A DNA stretch of 64,000 nt from Polyangiaceae bacterium (GCA_016933275.1 JAFGBI010000303.1:1-64000); one strand, 5' to 3'; positions 8,000 to 16,990 are shown, counted from the stretch's first letter. The notes: generated by a model from the letters alone, not told the origin. Numbers and translations: made by a program.

Positions 8000-10303
8000 A
8001 TGAAGGTCAGCACCGAGCTCGAGATTGCACTGTCCCTGGCCAGTCGAGAGGCCTTTCGGCGACGCCACGATCTGATGTTGGTCGAGCACCTGCTCTTCGC
8101 GCTACTCCACGACGCAACCACCGCGCGCATCGTGGCCAAGTCTGGCGGAGATGTGGATGCGATCAAGCTGTCGCTCGACCATTTCCTCGCGCACGAGGTC
8201 ACGGAGGTCCCCTCGGACCACCCGCTGAACCCCGTACCGTCGCGGGGATTCCACCGCGTGCTCCAACGTGCGGCGTTTCACGTGCAGTCGAGTGGAAAGG
8301 AGGAACTCGGGGGAGCGAATGTCCTCGTTGCCATCTTCTCCGAACCCGACTCTCCGGCCGTCAAGGCGCTCGCCGACGCGGGCGTTACTCGACTCGACGT
8401 GGTGAGCTACATCAGCCACGGGATCGCCAAGGATGGCGACGACGAGGTCGACGAAGCCGCAGATCTGGAAGGCGACGACGAGGTCGGACCGGCTGCCGAG
8501 GAACCCGCCGCGGACCCACTGGCCCGCTTCGCGCAGAACCTCAACGAACGCGCCGCTGCCGGGGAAATCGAGCCGCTCGTCGGCAGAGAACGTGAGCTTC
8601 GTCGGGCCATCCAGGTCCTGGCCCGACGCCGCAAGAACAATCCTCTCTTCGTAGGAGACGCCGGGGTCGGCAAGACGGCCATCGTGGAGGGCCTGGCGGC
8701 GCGGCTTGAAGCCGGTGACGTACCGGAGGCGTTGCGGGGCTCGGTGATCTACTCGCTGGACATGGGCGCTCTGCTCGCGGGCACCAAGTTCCGTGGGGAT
8801 TTCGAGAGCCGGGTGAAGGCCGTGCTGAAGGCGCTCAGCAAGATCCGCGGATCGATCCTGTTCGTTGACGAGCTCCACAGCGTCATCGGGGCGGGTTCGA
8901 CGAGCGGTAGCACGATGGACGCGGCAAACCTCCTCAAGCCCGCCCTCGCCTCGGGGAAGATGCGCTGCATCGGCGCCACCACGTTCGAGGAGTACCGGAG
9001 CCATGTCGAGCGGGATCGCGCGCTCGCCCGACGGTTTCAGAGGATCGAGGTCCTCGAGCCCTCCGTCGAGGAAACCATCCTCATCCTCGATGGGCTGCGG
9101 CCCCGCTACGAGGAGTATCACGGCGTGCGCTATGCTGACGGCGCCCTGGAAGCCGCGGCGCGCCTGGCTTCACGCCACCTCTCGGACCGAAGGATGCCCG
9201 ACAAGGCGATCGACTTGATGGACGAGGCCGGTGCCGACGCGAAGCTCGAGGAGGGCCGAGACGCTGAGGTGAACATCGGGCGGATCGAGGCCGTGGTGGC
9301 GCGGATGGCGCAGATCCCACCGCGTCAGGTGAGCTCCGACGACAGGGCCGCTCTGCGCGATCTCGAGCGGGACCTGAACCAGGTCGTCTTCGGCCAGGAG
9401 CGCGCGATCCGGGAGCTCGCCACCGCCATCAAGCTGGCCCGCGCCGGACTCCGACCACCGAGCCAACCGATCGGCTCGTACCTTTTTACAGGGCCGACGG
9501 GCGTCGGCAAGACGGAGGTAGCCCGCCAGCTGGCAAGGACGCTGGGGATCGAGCTTCTTCGGTTCGACATGAGCGAGTACATGGAACGCCACACCGTGGC
9601 GCGCCTGATCGGTGCCCCTCCCGGCTACGTCGGCTACGACCGAGGTGGGCTACTCACCGAGGCAATGGCGAAGACGCCCCACGCCGTCCTCCTCCTGGAC
9701 GAGATCGAGAAGGCACATCCGGATGTGTTCAACGTCCTCTTGCAGGTGATGGACCACGGCACCCTGACAGACAACAACGGCAAGAAGTCCGACTTCTGCA
9801 ACGCCATCCTCGTCATGACCAGCAACGTCGGCGCCGCAGACCTGGCGCGGAACCCCGTGGGGTTCGGGAATCGGGACAAGACCGGCGGCGATGACATCGC
9901 ATTTCGCAACACCTTCAGCCCGGAATTCCGCAATCGCCTCGATGCCCGTATCCGTTTCGACGCGCTCTCGCCTGCCACGATGCTTCACGTCGTCGACAAG
10001 TTCCTCGGTGAGCTCTCGGGGCAGCTCGCTGAGCGCAACGTCGCCATCACTGTGACACCGCGTGCTCGTCAGTACCTGGCCGACAAGGGGTACGACCGGG
10101 ACAACGGGGCGCGCCCCCTCGCTCGAATCATTCAAGACGAGATCAAGCGTCGCCTAGGGGACGAGCTCATCTTCGGGGAGCTCGCCAATGGTGGCCAGGT
10201 AGAGATCGACGCCGTTGCTGGCGAGCTCGGATTCCGGTTCGACTCGTCGTCATCGGCGGCCAAAGAACAGCCGGGTTTGACCCACGACGAGTCCCCGCGC
10301 TAG
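8000..10303 (+). CDS. clpA: ClpA, AAA+ unfoldase of ClpAP
   Basis: ATP-driven unfoldase that threads substrates into ClpP. 767 aa. N-domain (1-145) for ClpS binding, followed by an acidic linker ([17 protein letters not shown]). The first AAA domain has Walker A GDAGVGKT and the D1 sequence [14 protein letters not shown]; the second has [22 protein letters not shown] and the sensor-2 region [13 protein letters not shown]. The ClpP-docking tripeptide loop is present as VGF (in NPVGFGNRD), at the place of the IGL/IGF loop. ATG 8000 follows a good ribosome site (GGAGAAA). It is ClpA rather than ClpB or ClpC, because it lacks the coiled-coil middle domain and has clpS next to it. Confidence 0.96.
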   Translation: MKVSTELEIALSLASREAFRRRHDLMLVEHLLFALLHDATTARIVAKSGGDVDAIKLSLDHFLAHEVTEVPSDHPLNPVPSRGFHRVLQRAAFHVQSSGKEELGGANVLVAIFSEPDSPAVKALADAGVTRLDVVSYISHGIAKDGDDEVDEAADLEGDDEVGPAAEEPAADPLARFAQNLNERAAAGEIEPLVGRERELRRAIQVLARRRKNNPLFVGDAGVGKTAIVEGLAARLEAGDVPEALRGSVIYSLDMGALLAGTKFRGDFESRVKAVLKALSKIRGSILFVDELHSVIGAGSTSGSTMDAANLLKPALASGKMRCIGATTFEEYRSHVERDRALARRFQRIEVLEPSVEETILILDGLRPRYEEYHGVRYADGALEAAARLASRHLSDRRMPDKAIDLMDEAGADAKLEEGRDAEVNIGRIEAVVARMAQIPPRQVSSDDRAALRDLERDLNQVVFGQERAIRELATAIKLARAGLRPPSQPIGSYLFTGPTGVGKTEVARQLARTLGIELLRFDMSEYMERHTVARLIGAPPGYVGYDRGGLLTEAMAKTPHAVLLLDEIEKAHPDVFNVLLQVMDHGTLTDNNGKKSDFCNAILVMTSNVGAADLARNPVGFGNRDKTGGDDIAFRNTFSPEFRNRLDARIRFDALSPATMLHVVDKFLGELSGQLAERNVAITVTPRARQYLADKGYDRDNGARPLARIIQDEIKRRLGDELIFGELANGGQVEIDAVAGELGFRFDSSSSAAKEQPGLTHDESPR

Positions 10304-10387
10304 CCCTGCCCCCCGGAACGAGGATCTGTCGCACCCCGAAGGAACGAGCCGGAGAGACTGGCACGGTCCTCGCATTCCGACCTCGGC

Positions 10388-10525
10388 ATGAATGCCGCCA
10401 CCCCACCGAGGCTGGTCCGGTCCGCCCTCGGCGGATTCGGAATCGGGTTGCTGGTCCTGCTTTCCACTGGGATCATCCTCGCTGCCTCCGGGGTTGGTCC
10501 GCCTCCTCCCGTACTCCATCGTTGA
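10388..10525 (+). CDS. Small single-span membrane protein (45 aa)
   Basis: An ORF below the track limit, 84 bases after clpA on the same strand: a short polar start (MNAATPPRLVRSALGG), one hydrophobic helix (FGIGLLVLLSTGIILAASG) and a Pro-rich tail (PPPPVLHR). The clean basic-inside N-terminus and the single span argue for a real small membrane protein. No obvious ribosome site, and no family is recognised. It may be co-transcribed with clpSA. Confidence 0.5.
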   Translation: MNAATPPRLVRSALGGFGIGLLVLLSTGIILAASGVGPPPPVLHR

Positions 10526-10618
10526 GGACCGAACGTGCGATCGGCTCGACCCGGCTGTGCCAGAACGTGCCAGCAGCTCCAGCTCGCCCAGCCAGGTACG
10601 GGCTCTGGTCAGGCCGAA

Positions 10619-11803
10619 TCAGGGAGCGGGGATGGGAGCGGCGCTGACGGTCGCTGGAGGATCCGGGCTCGGCGTGCTCCCGCTCGCTGCCGGGACCGGG
10701 ACGGGCGTAGTCCCGCTGGACGCGGCTGCGGCTCGCGCGGCGATGCGCGCCTTGACCGCCGTGGCGAGCGCACAGCTGTTGGCTTGTCGCTGTTGCGCCG
10801 CGATGCTGCGCTGCTGGTCCTCGGTTCGATCTCCCGACGCCAGATGCAGGCTGCGTTGCTCGCCAACCGGGATGAACCGACCCTCGGCCGGTGCGCGCAC
10901 GCGCAGGAGCTGACGGCCGCTCCCGAGCTCCCAGACCCCCACCCGCGCCATGTGCGGCACCCGCTGCACTCGCTCCTCGACCGTTTCGTACCCGTCGAGC
11001 TTCTCCGGCAGCCCATCCTTCGGGTTCTCGTCGAGCACCGCCGTAAAGACCTCGGCCCCGTCCATCATCTTCACCGCGATCGGGACGTCGTTCCGGCTCA
11101 CATGGTCGAGCTCCCTCTCGAAAGCCCGCACCTTCAGCTCGTTCGTCGCCTCATGGAGCTCATCGGTCCAGTCCGTGCTTAGCACTCGCAGCGCGCCATA
11201 GGCCAGACGGAGGTTATACGGGCGCGGAGGGGGCACGCAGACGTTGTACTCGTTGCACAAGAGCCCAGGCTCGCAGTCGGTCAGAGCCTTGCACGCGGGC
11301 CCTGCCCGCGGATCCGCTTCTCTCCGACGGACGAACATGCACGCGACGAACCCATCGAGCAGAGAGGAGGATGCCGCATGCCTCAACGCCTTCTCGGGCT
11401 TCGCCGATTCGATGTGCACCCGAAGGTAGATGCCAGGCCGCTCCTGGACCTTCTCGAGCGCGACCCCTGCATCCATTCGGTCGCCCTCGTATGGTCCCGC
11501 GAGGTCGGCGACCCACGCCTCGATCCGATCCATGTGAGGAACCACCTCGGGGGCGAGCACCGATGCCACCGCCCGCTGCTTCGCCATCACCTCCGCCTTT
11601 CGGCTCTCCAGCTGGCCTTGCGTTACCTTCCAGTACCCCACTCCAAAGGTCGAGAGGATCACCCCCGTCCACAGCCAGAACCGCGGCGCCCCTTGGTCTC
11701 TCAGCGGATAGACCCCGCGACGAAGCGCACTGCGCCGCTCCGCCCGCGCCTGGTTCAGCGATGGCAGTCCGCGCCGACTCGGCCCTCTCTCTACTTCTGC
11801 CAT
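10619..11803 (-). CDS. Membrane-anchored protein of the ExbBD locus, with Cys-rich motif
   Basis: 394 aa, no family recognised. A basic cytosolic N-terminus (about 40 residues) is followed by one span (FWLWTGVILSTFGVGYW), a helical stretch (QGQLESRKAEVMAKQRAV), a periplasmic body of about 250 residues, and an Ala/Pro/Ser-rich tail. In the middle is a cysteine cluster, CKALTDCEPGLLCNEYNVC, of the DCxxGxxC type common in myxobacterial exported proteins. It is the last gene of the minus-strand ExbB-ExbD-ExbD arm (249-base gap after the second ExbD gene), so I infer a periplasmic partner or regulator of that motor. That role is inference only. Confidence 0.7.
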   Translation of the reverse strand: MAEVERGPSRRGLPSLNQARAERRSALRRGVYPLRDQGAPRFWLWTGVILSTFGVGYWKVTQGQLESRKAEVMAKQRAVASVLAPEVVPHMDRIEAWVADLAGPYEGDRMDAGVALEKVQERPGIYLRVHIESAKPEKALRHAASSSLLDGFVACMFVRRREADPRAGPACKALTDCEPGLLCNEYNVCVPPPRPYNLRLAYGALRVLSTDWTDELHEATNELKVRAFERELDHVSRNDVPIAVKMMDGAEVFTAVLDENPKDGLPEKLDGYETVEERVQRVPHMARVGVWELGSGRQLLRVRAPAEGRFIPVGEQRSLHLASGDRTEDQQRSIAAQQRQANSCALATAVKARIAARAAAASSGTTPVPVPAASGSTPSPDPPATVSAAPIPAP

Positions 11804-12052
11804 GCTCGCGCCTGCTCAAGAATCTCGAACCACGCGGCCACCGTGACCGCTACCGGAAGCATTGGACCCATTCGCTCCCCATGGTGTTCCACACCACTCG
11901 CACCCGCCCCTGCGAGCATCCCCTGCCCGCCGACAAAGCGCGAACGGGCAGCCCCCGTTTCGCACAGGGCGCTGCCCGTCTGGGGCCTCATGGCAAATCC
12001 CGCGCTCCGTCGGGCTTGGCTGGGATGTCCTCGGAATACTCCGGGCTCAGCC

Positions 12053-12637
12053 TCACTCGCCGCCGCCGCTGTCCCCGCCACCCAAGCGTCCGACCATGAA
12101 GCTGATGTTCGGATAGCCAGCGAAGGCCGAGGTCTGGAAGACGCTCTTTACCACCAGTGCAGGAACCTTTCGGTCAACCTGCAGGATGGCGACCCCCGGG
12201 AACTCCCTGCCGGGATTGATCTGCTTCCAGAGCTCCCGCTTGTTCTTCAGCACGCTGAACAGCTCGTCCACCCTCTGCAGCCGGTTGGCCTCGACGATCG
12301 CGTTCACGTTCCCCGATGGCACTCCATCAACCAAGATCTGAGTCCCCGTGATGGCGACCATTGGAGCCTCGACCATGTCGAGCACGTTCGCCGCGTTCGG
12401 GAGGCGGACGTTCTTGTCGAGGGGAAGCTCACCCGAGGCGGAGAAGCTCGAGAGCAAGAAGAGCACGATGCAGAGGAGGAAGTCGATGAACGGAATGAGC
12501 GGGAGCTCGAAGTTCACGCTCCGGCCGCCGCCGCCGGCGACCTTCTTGCGGACGAACGCCAGCGTGATGTGGTGTTTCAGGACAGGCCCGGGTACCGAAA
12601 TCGGCTGGCGAAAGCGGTGAAGTGCTTTGTCGGACAC
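12053..12637 (-). CDS. ExbD/TolR-family motor subunit (second in minus arm)
   Basis: Rotor/stator-type protein that works with ExbB in using the proton gradient. 194 aa. A basic N-terminus of about 45 residues, then FELPLIPFIDFLLCIVLFLL with the essential membrane Asp kept (PFID), then a periplasmic domain of about 125 residues. The N-terminal extension before the span is longer than in E. coli ExbD, and the periplasmic domain ends in a Gly/Asp-rich tail. It shares the sequence SVNFELPLIPFIDFLLC with the next gene upstream, 13 bases away, so the two arose by duplication. Which protein it energises is not evident; there is no TonB-like gene here. Confidence 0.9.
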   Translation of the reverse strand: MSDKALHRFRQPISVPGPVLKHHITLAFVRKKVAGGGGRSVNFELPLIPFIDFLLCIVLFLLSSFSASGELPLDKNVRLPNAANVLDMVEAPMVAITGTQILVDGVPSGNVNAIVEANRLQRVDELFSVLKNKRELWKQINPGREFPGVAILQVDRKVPALVVKSVFQTSAFAGYPNISFMVGRLGGGDSGGGE

Positions 12638-12650
12638 AATCGATCCCCTT

Positions 12651-13217
12651 TCAGTTCGCGGCGAACGTCACCATGAAAGCGGGGACGGTTTCGACCGCAC
12701 CACCAACGTTGTACTCACGCTGCGGGGTGTTGATGGCATCGATCACGGCAATCACGTCCTGGAAATGCGTCGAGTTATCGACGTGGAGCACCGCGCGATC
12801 GAACTTCTTGTCAGTCGGCGCTCGGTGGGAACCGTTCTGCTTCCACTCCGCCTCGATCTTCTTGGCGAGGTCCGGATACTGGATATCCTCGTTCGTCCCG
12901 ATCGGCACCGCCTTGCGGTCGACGTCGATGGTGTTGACGACCGTGCTCCCTTCCTTCCACACAAGCTGGAACTTTCGCTCACCGCGCATCTCGACATGAA
13001 GCTCCTTGGGCTTCTCTTGCTTGTCGATGTCCTCTTCCGGGCGAGGCGGACCCGGCACGCGGGCATCAGCGTTGATCCGAGCCATCTGTGACCACACCGC
13101 CGTGATCAGGAGGAAGGAGACGAGGCAGAGGAGGAAGTCGATGAACGGAATGAGCGGGAGCTCGAAATTGACACTGCGCTTTCCGCCGTGTCCGCCGCCT
13201 GTGTCGATACTTGCCAT
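12651..13217 (-). CDS. ExbD/TolR-family motor subunit (first in minus arm)
   Basis: 188 aa. A short N-terminus (MASIDTGGGHGGKRS), one span with the proton-path Asp (LPLIPFIDFLLCLVSFLL), then a periplasmic domain holding a charged segment (EEDIDKQEKPKELHVEM) and the usual ExbD-like end (FDRAVLHVDNSTHFQDVIAV, the DxxxxxxxVxxVxDxxxxAG region of the family). It is a paralogue of the downstream ExbD. It lies 123 bases downstream of the ExbB gene on the same strand. Confidence 0.92.
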   Translation of the reverse strand: MASIDTGGGHGGKRSVNFELPLIPFIDFLLCLVSFLLITAVWSQMARINADARVPGPPRPEEDIDKQEKPKELHVEMRGERKFQLVWKEGSTVVNTIDVDRKAVPIGTNEDIQYPDLAKKIEAEWKQNGSHRAPTDKKFDRAVLHVDNSTHFQDVIAVIDAINTPQREYNVGGAVETVPAFMVTFAAN

Positions 13218-13340
13218 GGTGCTAGCTTCCTAATTCGCCGGGCCCGCGAGGGACCTTGCTGCCAACGTACCGGCCGAGGTGACGACGGGCGAGCTGCCGC
13301 GGGCGAGACGCAACCGACGGAGCCCGCCCGTTGCCCTACC

Positions 13341-13997
13341 TCACGCGTTCTCGAGCCCCTGGAGGTTCACCTTCTGGCGATTGGCCACCACTAGGTTCAG
13401 GACCGAAACGGAAGCCTCGTTGATGTCGTCCTCCAAGGCCTGGGTCTTGGTCTGCATGATGGCGAACCCGGTCAGCGAGATGATCGCGGCGATCAGGCCA
13501 AACGCCGTGCAGTTCATCGCCTCGGAGATCCCCTCCGCGAGGATCCGGGCCTTCTGGCTCGGATCGACGGACTCGCCACCAACCGCGCCGAACGCCTTGA
13601 TCAGACCGGTGATCGTGCCAAACAGGCCGGAGAGCATGGCCAGGTTCGAGAACAAGGCGAGCAAGGAGGTTCGCTTGTTGATCTTCGGCATCTCCTTGAG
13701 CGCGGCCTCGTCCATCGCGGCCTGAACCTCTTCGTCGGGACGGTTCACCTTGACCAGACCAGCCTGGACGATGCGCGCGAGCGGCGCGTTGGCTGCCGAC
13801 GCCATCTTCACGGCCTTGGCCACGTCACCGGCGAGGATGCACTTCTGCATCGTGGCAAGGAAGACCTCCTTGTTGATCGATGCTCCGAACAGGTAGACCG
13901 CACGTTCGGCGATGACTGCGATGGCGCAGACCAACCAGAAAAGGATGATCCACATCGCCCAACCGCCCTCTTGATAGTGACGCCATAGAGATGCCAT
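13341..13997 (-). CDS. ExbB/TolQ-family motor subunit (minus arm)
   Basis: 218 aa, three membrane spans in the ExbB pattern: one near residues 14-33, a large cytosolic loop, then two near 110-140 and 165-190. The family signatures are present: LSGLFGTITGLIKAFGAV in span 2 and EGISEAMNCTAFGLIAAII in span 3, with the conserved pore Thr residues kept. ATG 13997 follows GGAAGG at a good distance. A candidate promoter (TTGACG at 14149-14154, on the minus strand) lies upstream. It is transcribed away from the second ExbB gene with an 828-base gap between. Confidence 0.93.
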   Translation of the reverse strand: MASLWRHYQEGGWAMWIILFWLVCAIAVIAERAVYLFGASINKEVFLATMQKCILAGDVAKAVKMASAANAPLARIVQAGLVKVNRPDEEVQAAMDEAALKEMPKINKRTSLLALFSNLAMLSGLFGTITGLIKAFGAVGGESVDPSQKARILAEGISEAMNCTAFGLIAAIISLTGFAIMQTKTQALEDDINEASVSVLNLVVANRQKVNLQGLENA

Positions 13998-14825
13998 GAA
14001 TACCTTCCGCCTGTTTTTCGTTGCGACCGTATTGCCCGGCGACGGCGGCAGAGGGTCTCACCCCCGGCAACCGGCGAGTTCACGTCAGTTCGAATCCACG
14101 AACACTGGAGTCCGGGACGGCGCTATCTTGCTGAAGTGAACCCGAACCCGTCAAGAGAGTTTGGGTCCCTACGCGATGTTCGTTCAGTACGGGAACTTTA
14201 CACGGAAGAACGGGCAGATCTGGAGGCCGCCCGAGCGCTCCGCAGCGAGTTCCGTAGGTGGCGAGCAAGGTGCGGACGTCCTGGCCGCGCCTCCTCCACC
14301 GAGTGTTGCTTCTGTAACTGATCGCCCGTTGCCGCAGGCGGCCCCGCCCTCGCCGGAGGTCGATGCTACCCAGGTGCAGGATCGACGGCTCACCCGACGC
14401 CGTTCGCCGGCCGAACCACGCGGTCGAGATACCTTACTACTGGGCGCTTCTCGCCCCGGCGCTGAACCCAGCACCGTCCCACGGCGTCCTGTGAACGACG
14501 ATCCTGGCCACCAACCCGCTCGCCAGGCTGACCGCTCGTCCCCAAGGCCCGGGGTCCTGCGGGCCTGAAGAAGAGGAAGAGAAGGAGCGACCCGGACCGG
14601 CTCGTCCCGATCCACCTGGCACGCCGATGGATGCGCCCCGACGCCGGCGGCAAGGCGGCGGATTGCTGCCGAAAAAGCGGGGTCGGTCTGGTTCTTCGGC
14701 CGGGGCGCAGCGAGTCTGGTTGCGCGAGGTCTTGCGGGGCGGCTATAGTCGCTCGCGTTTCGGCGCGGGCGTCGCGCGGGGTGGACGCAGAATCGACGTT
14801 CGGCATCCTGGGAAAGGAACTGGGA
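13998..14825. other. Long divergent intergenic region between two ExbB genes
   Basis: 828 bases without a credible gene. It should carry the control regions of both motor arms. On the minus strand TTGACG (14149-14154) with AAGATA (14124-14129, spacing 19) is a weak promoter candidate for the left arm. On the plus strand a better one lies at 14720-14749. The middle (about 14220-14600) is GC-rich with only shadow ORFs. Nothing resembling a tRNA or a repeat copy was seen. Confidence 0.5.
14720..14749 (+). promoter_or_regulatory. Candidate sigma-70 promoter for right ExbBD arm
   Basis: TTGCGC (14720-14725) and TATAGT (14744-14749), 18 bases apart, 77 bases before the ATG of the right-arm ExbB gene. 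It is among the clearest -35/-10 pairs in this GC-rich window. Confidence 0.5.
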
Positions 14826-15497
14826 ATGGAGTTCTTGTTCGCCGCAGAGGGAGTCGGGTTCTTCAACCAGCTGGTCGACGCCTTCAAGCACAATCCGACC
14901 TTCATGGTGTTGAACATGTGCACTTTGGCGATCGTGTTGACGATCGTCGTCGAGCGCTTCGTGTTCCAGCTGACGCGGTACCGCGTCAACTCCAAGGAGT
15001 TCTTCGCACAGGTGAAGAAGCTCGTCCAAGCGGGAAACGTCGATCGTGCGATCAAGCTGAGCGAGGCGAGTGACTACCCGATCCTCCAGCTCGTCCGCGC
15101 CGGATTGACCCACGCCAACAAGGGACCAGACGAGATCGACGCGGCCCTCAGCGAGAAGCTGTCCGAGCTCAAGCCAGAAGCAGAGAAGCGGGTGGGATCG
15201 CTCTGGTCCCTGGCCAACATCGCCACTCTCATCGGGCTCCTGGGTACCGTGTCCGGCCTGATCACCACCTTCGCGGCCATCGCGGCCCCGGGGCTGTCCC
15301 AGTCCGACAAGCAACGGATGCTCTCGAACGGCATCGCGGAAGCCATGTACAACACGGCGTTGGGATTGGGGATCGCGGTCTTCTGTATGATCACCCACAT
15401 CTTGCTCCACACCCGGGCCAAATCAATCCAGCACGACCTAGAATCGACCATGGAGCGCACCTTCAATCTGTTGACGGTGACGCAGCGTTCTGGCTGA
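14826..15497 (+). CDS. ExbB/TolQ-family motor subunit (plus arm)
   Basis: 223 aa with three spans: NMCTLAIVLTIVVERFVF near residues 31-48, and two later spans carrying ATLIGLLGTVSGLITTFAAI and GIAEAMYNTALGLGIAVF, the ExbB signature with pore Thr residues. The track begins 65 codons upstream. I start at ATG 14826 because AAAGGAAC lies at ribosome-site distance and the upstream codons are not protein-like. It differs clearly from the minus-arm ExbB, so the two arms are not a recent duplication. It is followed by two ExbD genes. Confidence 0.93.
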   Translation: MEFLFAAEGVGFFNQLVDAFKHNPTFMVLNMCTLAIVLTIVVERFVFQLTRYRVNSKEFFAQVKKLVQAGNVDRAIKLSEASDYPILQLVRAGLTHANKGPDEIDAALSEKLSELKPEAEKRVGSLWSLANIATLIGLLGTVSGLITTFAAIAAPGLSQSDKQRMLSNGIAEAMYNTALGLGIAVFCMITHILLHTRAKSIQHDLESTMERTFNLLTVTQRSG

Positions 15498-15533
15498 CGT
15501 CGAGCCCTAGCGTCGCTCTCCAACAGAGCCTCC

Positions 15534-16094
15534 ATGGAACAGGTCCAGTCCCTCAGCGCAGCCCAGCGGGCCAGGATCCGCCGCCTCAGCCAGCCGCGAG
15601 AGCTCAGTCCCGATGAAGAGGGCGGCGAGCTCAACATCGTCCCGTTCCTCGATATCATCGTGAACATCCTCATCTTCGTGCTGGCGACGGTGGCGGTGAC
15701 CTTCACTGCCACCATCACCACTTCGCCCCCCGCCAGCCGAGGCGGCGGCGTCCGCAAGGAGATGGAGAGCACGGCCCTCAACCTCACCGTCATCATCGTG
15801 AACGACGGATTCAGCATCAAGGCTTCGGGCGGCAACGTCGCGCCCGGCTGCGCCGGTGTCGGGGCGGGGCTCGCGATCCCCAAGCGAGGACAGGAGTACG
15901 ACTACGCCGCGCTCAACGCTTGCGTCTCCAAGCTCAAGCGCTCGAACCCCGATTTCGAGTCGGAGACCCAGGCGTTCATCAGCGCCAACCCGGGAACCCC
16001 ATACCAGGAAGTCGTGCACGTCGCCGACGCGCTGCGCACCACCGCGAACGGGGAGACCCTCTTCGACGAGATCAACTTCAAGGTGTCGCGATGA
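15534..16094 (+). CDS. ExbD/TolR-family motor subunit (plus arm, first)
   Basis: 186 aa. A polar N-terminus (about 30 residues), then ELNIVPFLDIIVNILIFVLA with the essential Asp, and a periplasmic domain that includes a Gly/Ala-rich insert with Cys (APGCAGVGAGLAI) before the C-terminal ExbD-like segment (QEVVHVADALRTT). It lies 36 bases after ExbB. Its stop overlaps the next start (ATGA), so translation is coupled. Confidence 0.9.
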   Translation: MEQVQSLSAAQRARIRRLSQPRELSPDEEGGELNIVPFLDIIVNILIFVLATVAVTFTATITTSPPASRGGGVRKEMESTALNLTVIIVNDGFSIKASGGNVAPGCAGVGAGLAIPKRGQEYDYAALNACVSKLKRSNPDFESETQAFISANPGTPYQEVVHVADALRTTANGETLFDEINFKVSR

Positions 16095-16708
16095 ACCCAC
16101 CCGGTCCTTCACCAATGGGGTCTGCCGGTCCTGCGGCCCCCGCCGCGCGGTACAAGGCCGAGCTCCGCAGGTCGATCCGTCGCAACGCGATGGATCCCGA
16201 GATAAACTTCCTCAACATCACCGCGATGCTGGACATCATGACCATCATCCTGGTCTTCTTGCTGAAGAACCTGGGTGAGACCACGGCCTCGGTGCCGCAG
16301 AGTGATGACCTCCGACTCCCCACGTCCATCATCCAGACCCAGCCCCCGACCGAGGGCGTGATCGTCACCGTCTCCAAGAGCCAAATCCTCGTGGGTGATG
16401 ACAAGGTGGTCACGTTGCCCAGCCGTGACTCGATGGTGCAGACGGGCGCCGGTGCGAACAACAAGCGGAGCGGACCGCAGGATCTTTACATCGTGCCCCT
16501 GGGCAATGCGCTGCAGGCGGCGCGAAAGACCGACAAGCTCATCCGCCAAGCGAAGGGGCTCGACCCCACGATGTCCGAGGCCATCGTCATCGCCGACGGG
16601 ACCACGCCCTATCGGCTGCTGATCGAGGTCCTCCACACCCTCGGGCAAAACGAGTTCGGGCGGTATCATCTCATGGTGATGCAGGCCAAGAGCGCCCCCC
16701 CGAAGTAA
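16091..16708 (+). CDS. ExbD/TolR-family motor subunit (plus arm, second, divergent)
   Basis: 205 aa. The ATG at 16091 overlaps the preceding stop by four bases; the track's earlier start is out of keeping with this coupling. The Asp-containing span is NFLNITAMLDIMTIILVFLL: the Asp is kept but the usual Pro-Phe-Ile/Leu-Asp is replaced by Ala-Met-Leu-Asp. The periplasmic part ends with an ExbD-like SEAIVIADGTTPYRLLIEVL. The N-terminus is Pro/Ala-rich. The replaced Pro and the extra copy suggest specialised stoichiometry or a distinct partner. Confidence 0.85.
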   Translation: MNPPGPSPMGSAGPAAPAARYKAELRRSIRRNAMDPEINFLNITAMLDIMTIILVFLLKNLGETTASVPQSDDLRLPTSIIQTQPPTEGVIVTVSKSQILVGDDKVVTLPSRDSMVQTGAGANNKRSGPQDLYIVPLGNALQAARKTDKLIRQAKGLDPTMSEAIVIADGTTPYRLLIEVLHTLGQNEFGRYHLMVMQAKSAPPK

Positions 16709-16844
16709 TGGCTAAAAACCGGCACCGTCGCCGGACTGCCCCGCCTCCGCAGAACCGGCGGCTGGCGACCGAATCCCCCCTGGCCCGCGGAGTAGCGGAG
16801 ACACCACCGTCCAAGGATTGGACACCAACTGCCACCAATATTCG

Positions 16845-16934
16845 GGAGAGCCCAGGATACTCCTGGAGAGCCCAGGATACTCCGGAGAGCCCAGTTCTCC
16901 GGAGGACCCAGGCGTCCGGAGCACCTAGTCTTCC
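16845..16934. repeat. Tandem array of five 17-20-bp units with palindromic ends
   Basis: Units run GGAGAGCCCAGGATACTCCT, GGAGAGCCCAGGATACTCC, GGAGAGCCCAGTTCTCC, GGAGGACCCAGGCGTCC and GGAGCACCTAGTCTTCC. Each begins GGAG and ends TCC, so each can fold back on itself. The last units decay in sequence but keep the ends. The array is directly adjacent to palindromic element copy Y. Confidence 0.8.
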
Positions 16935-16990
16935 GGGGAATGGAGCCTGCACCGAAGACACCCCGAGCTGAGACCCCCATCCGAACTGGC

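Noticed and set aside
11791-12081. 96-aa minus-strand ORF filling the gap between the second ExbD gene and the 394-aa protein, ending at the latter's start codon
   Set aside because: The position is tempting, but the composition (His, Gly, Arg, Ala) and lack of motif or ribosome site make it unlikely to be a protein.
14085-14110. tRNA-like T-loop GTTCGAATCC
   Set aside because: The flanking bases do not form the T stem and no acceptor or anticodon arm fits. A second such string at about 29450 lies in the coding sequence of the RRM protein.
14161-14568. 135-aa plus-strand ORF in the gap between the two ExbB genes
   Set aside because: Arg/Pro/Ser-rich without structure; looks like a shadow, and a better promoter signal lies downstream.
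16845-16934. CRISPR array
   Set aside because: Units of 17-20 bases follow one another directly with no spacers, and there are no cas genes.
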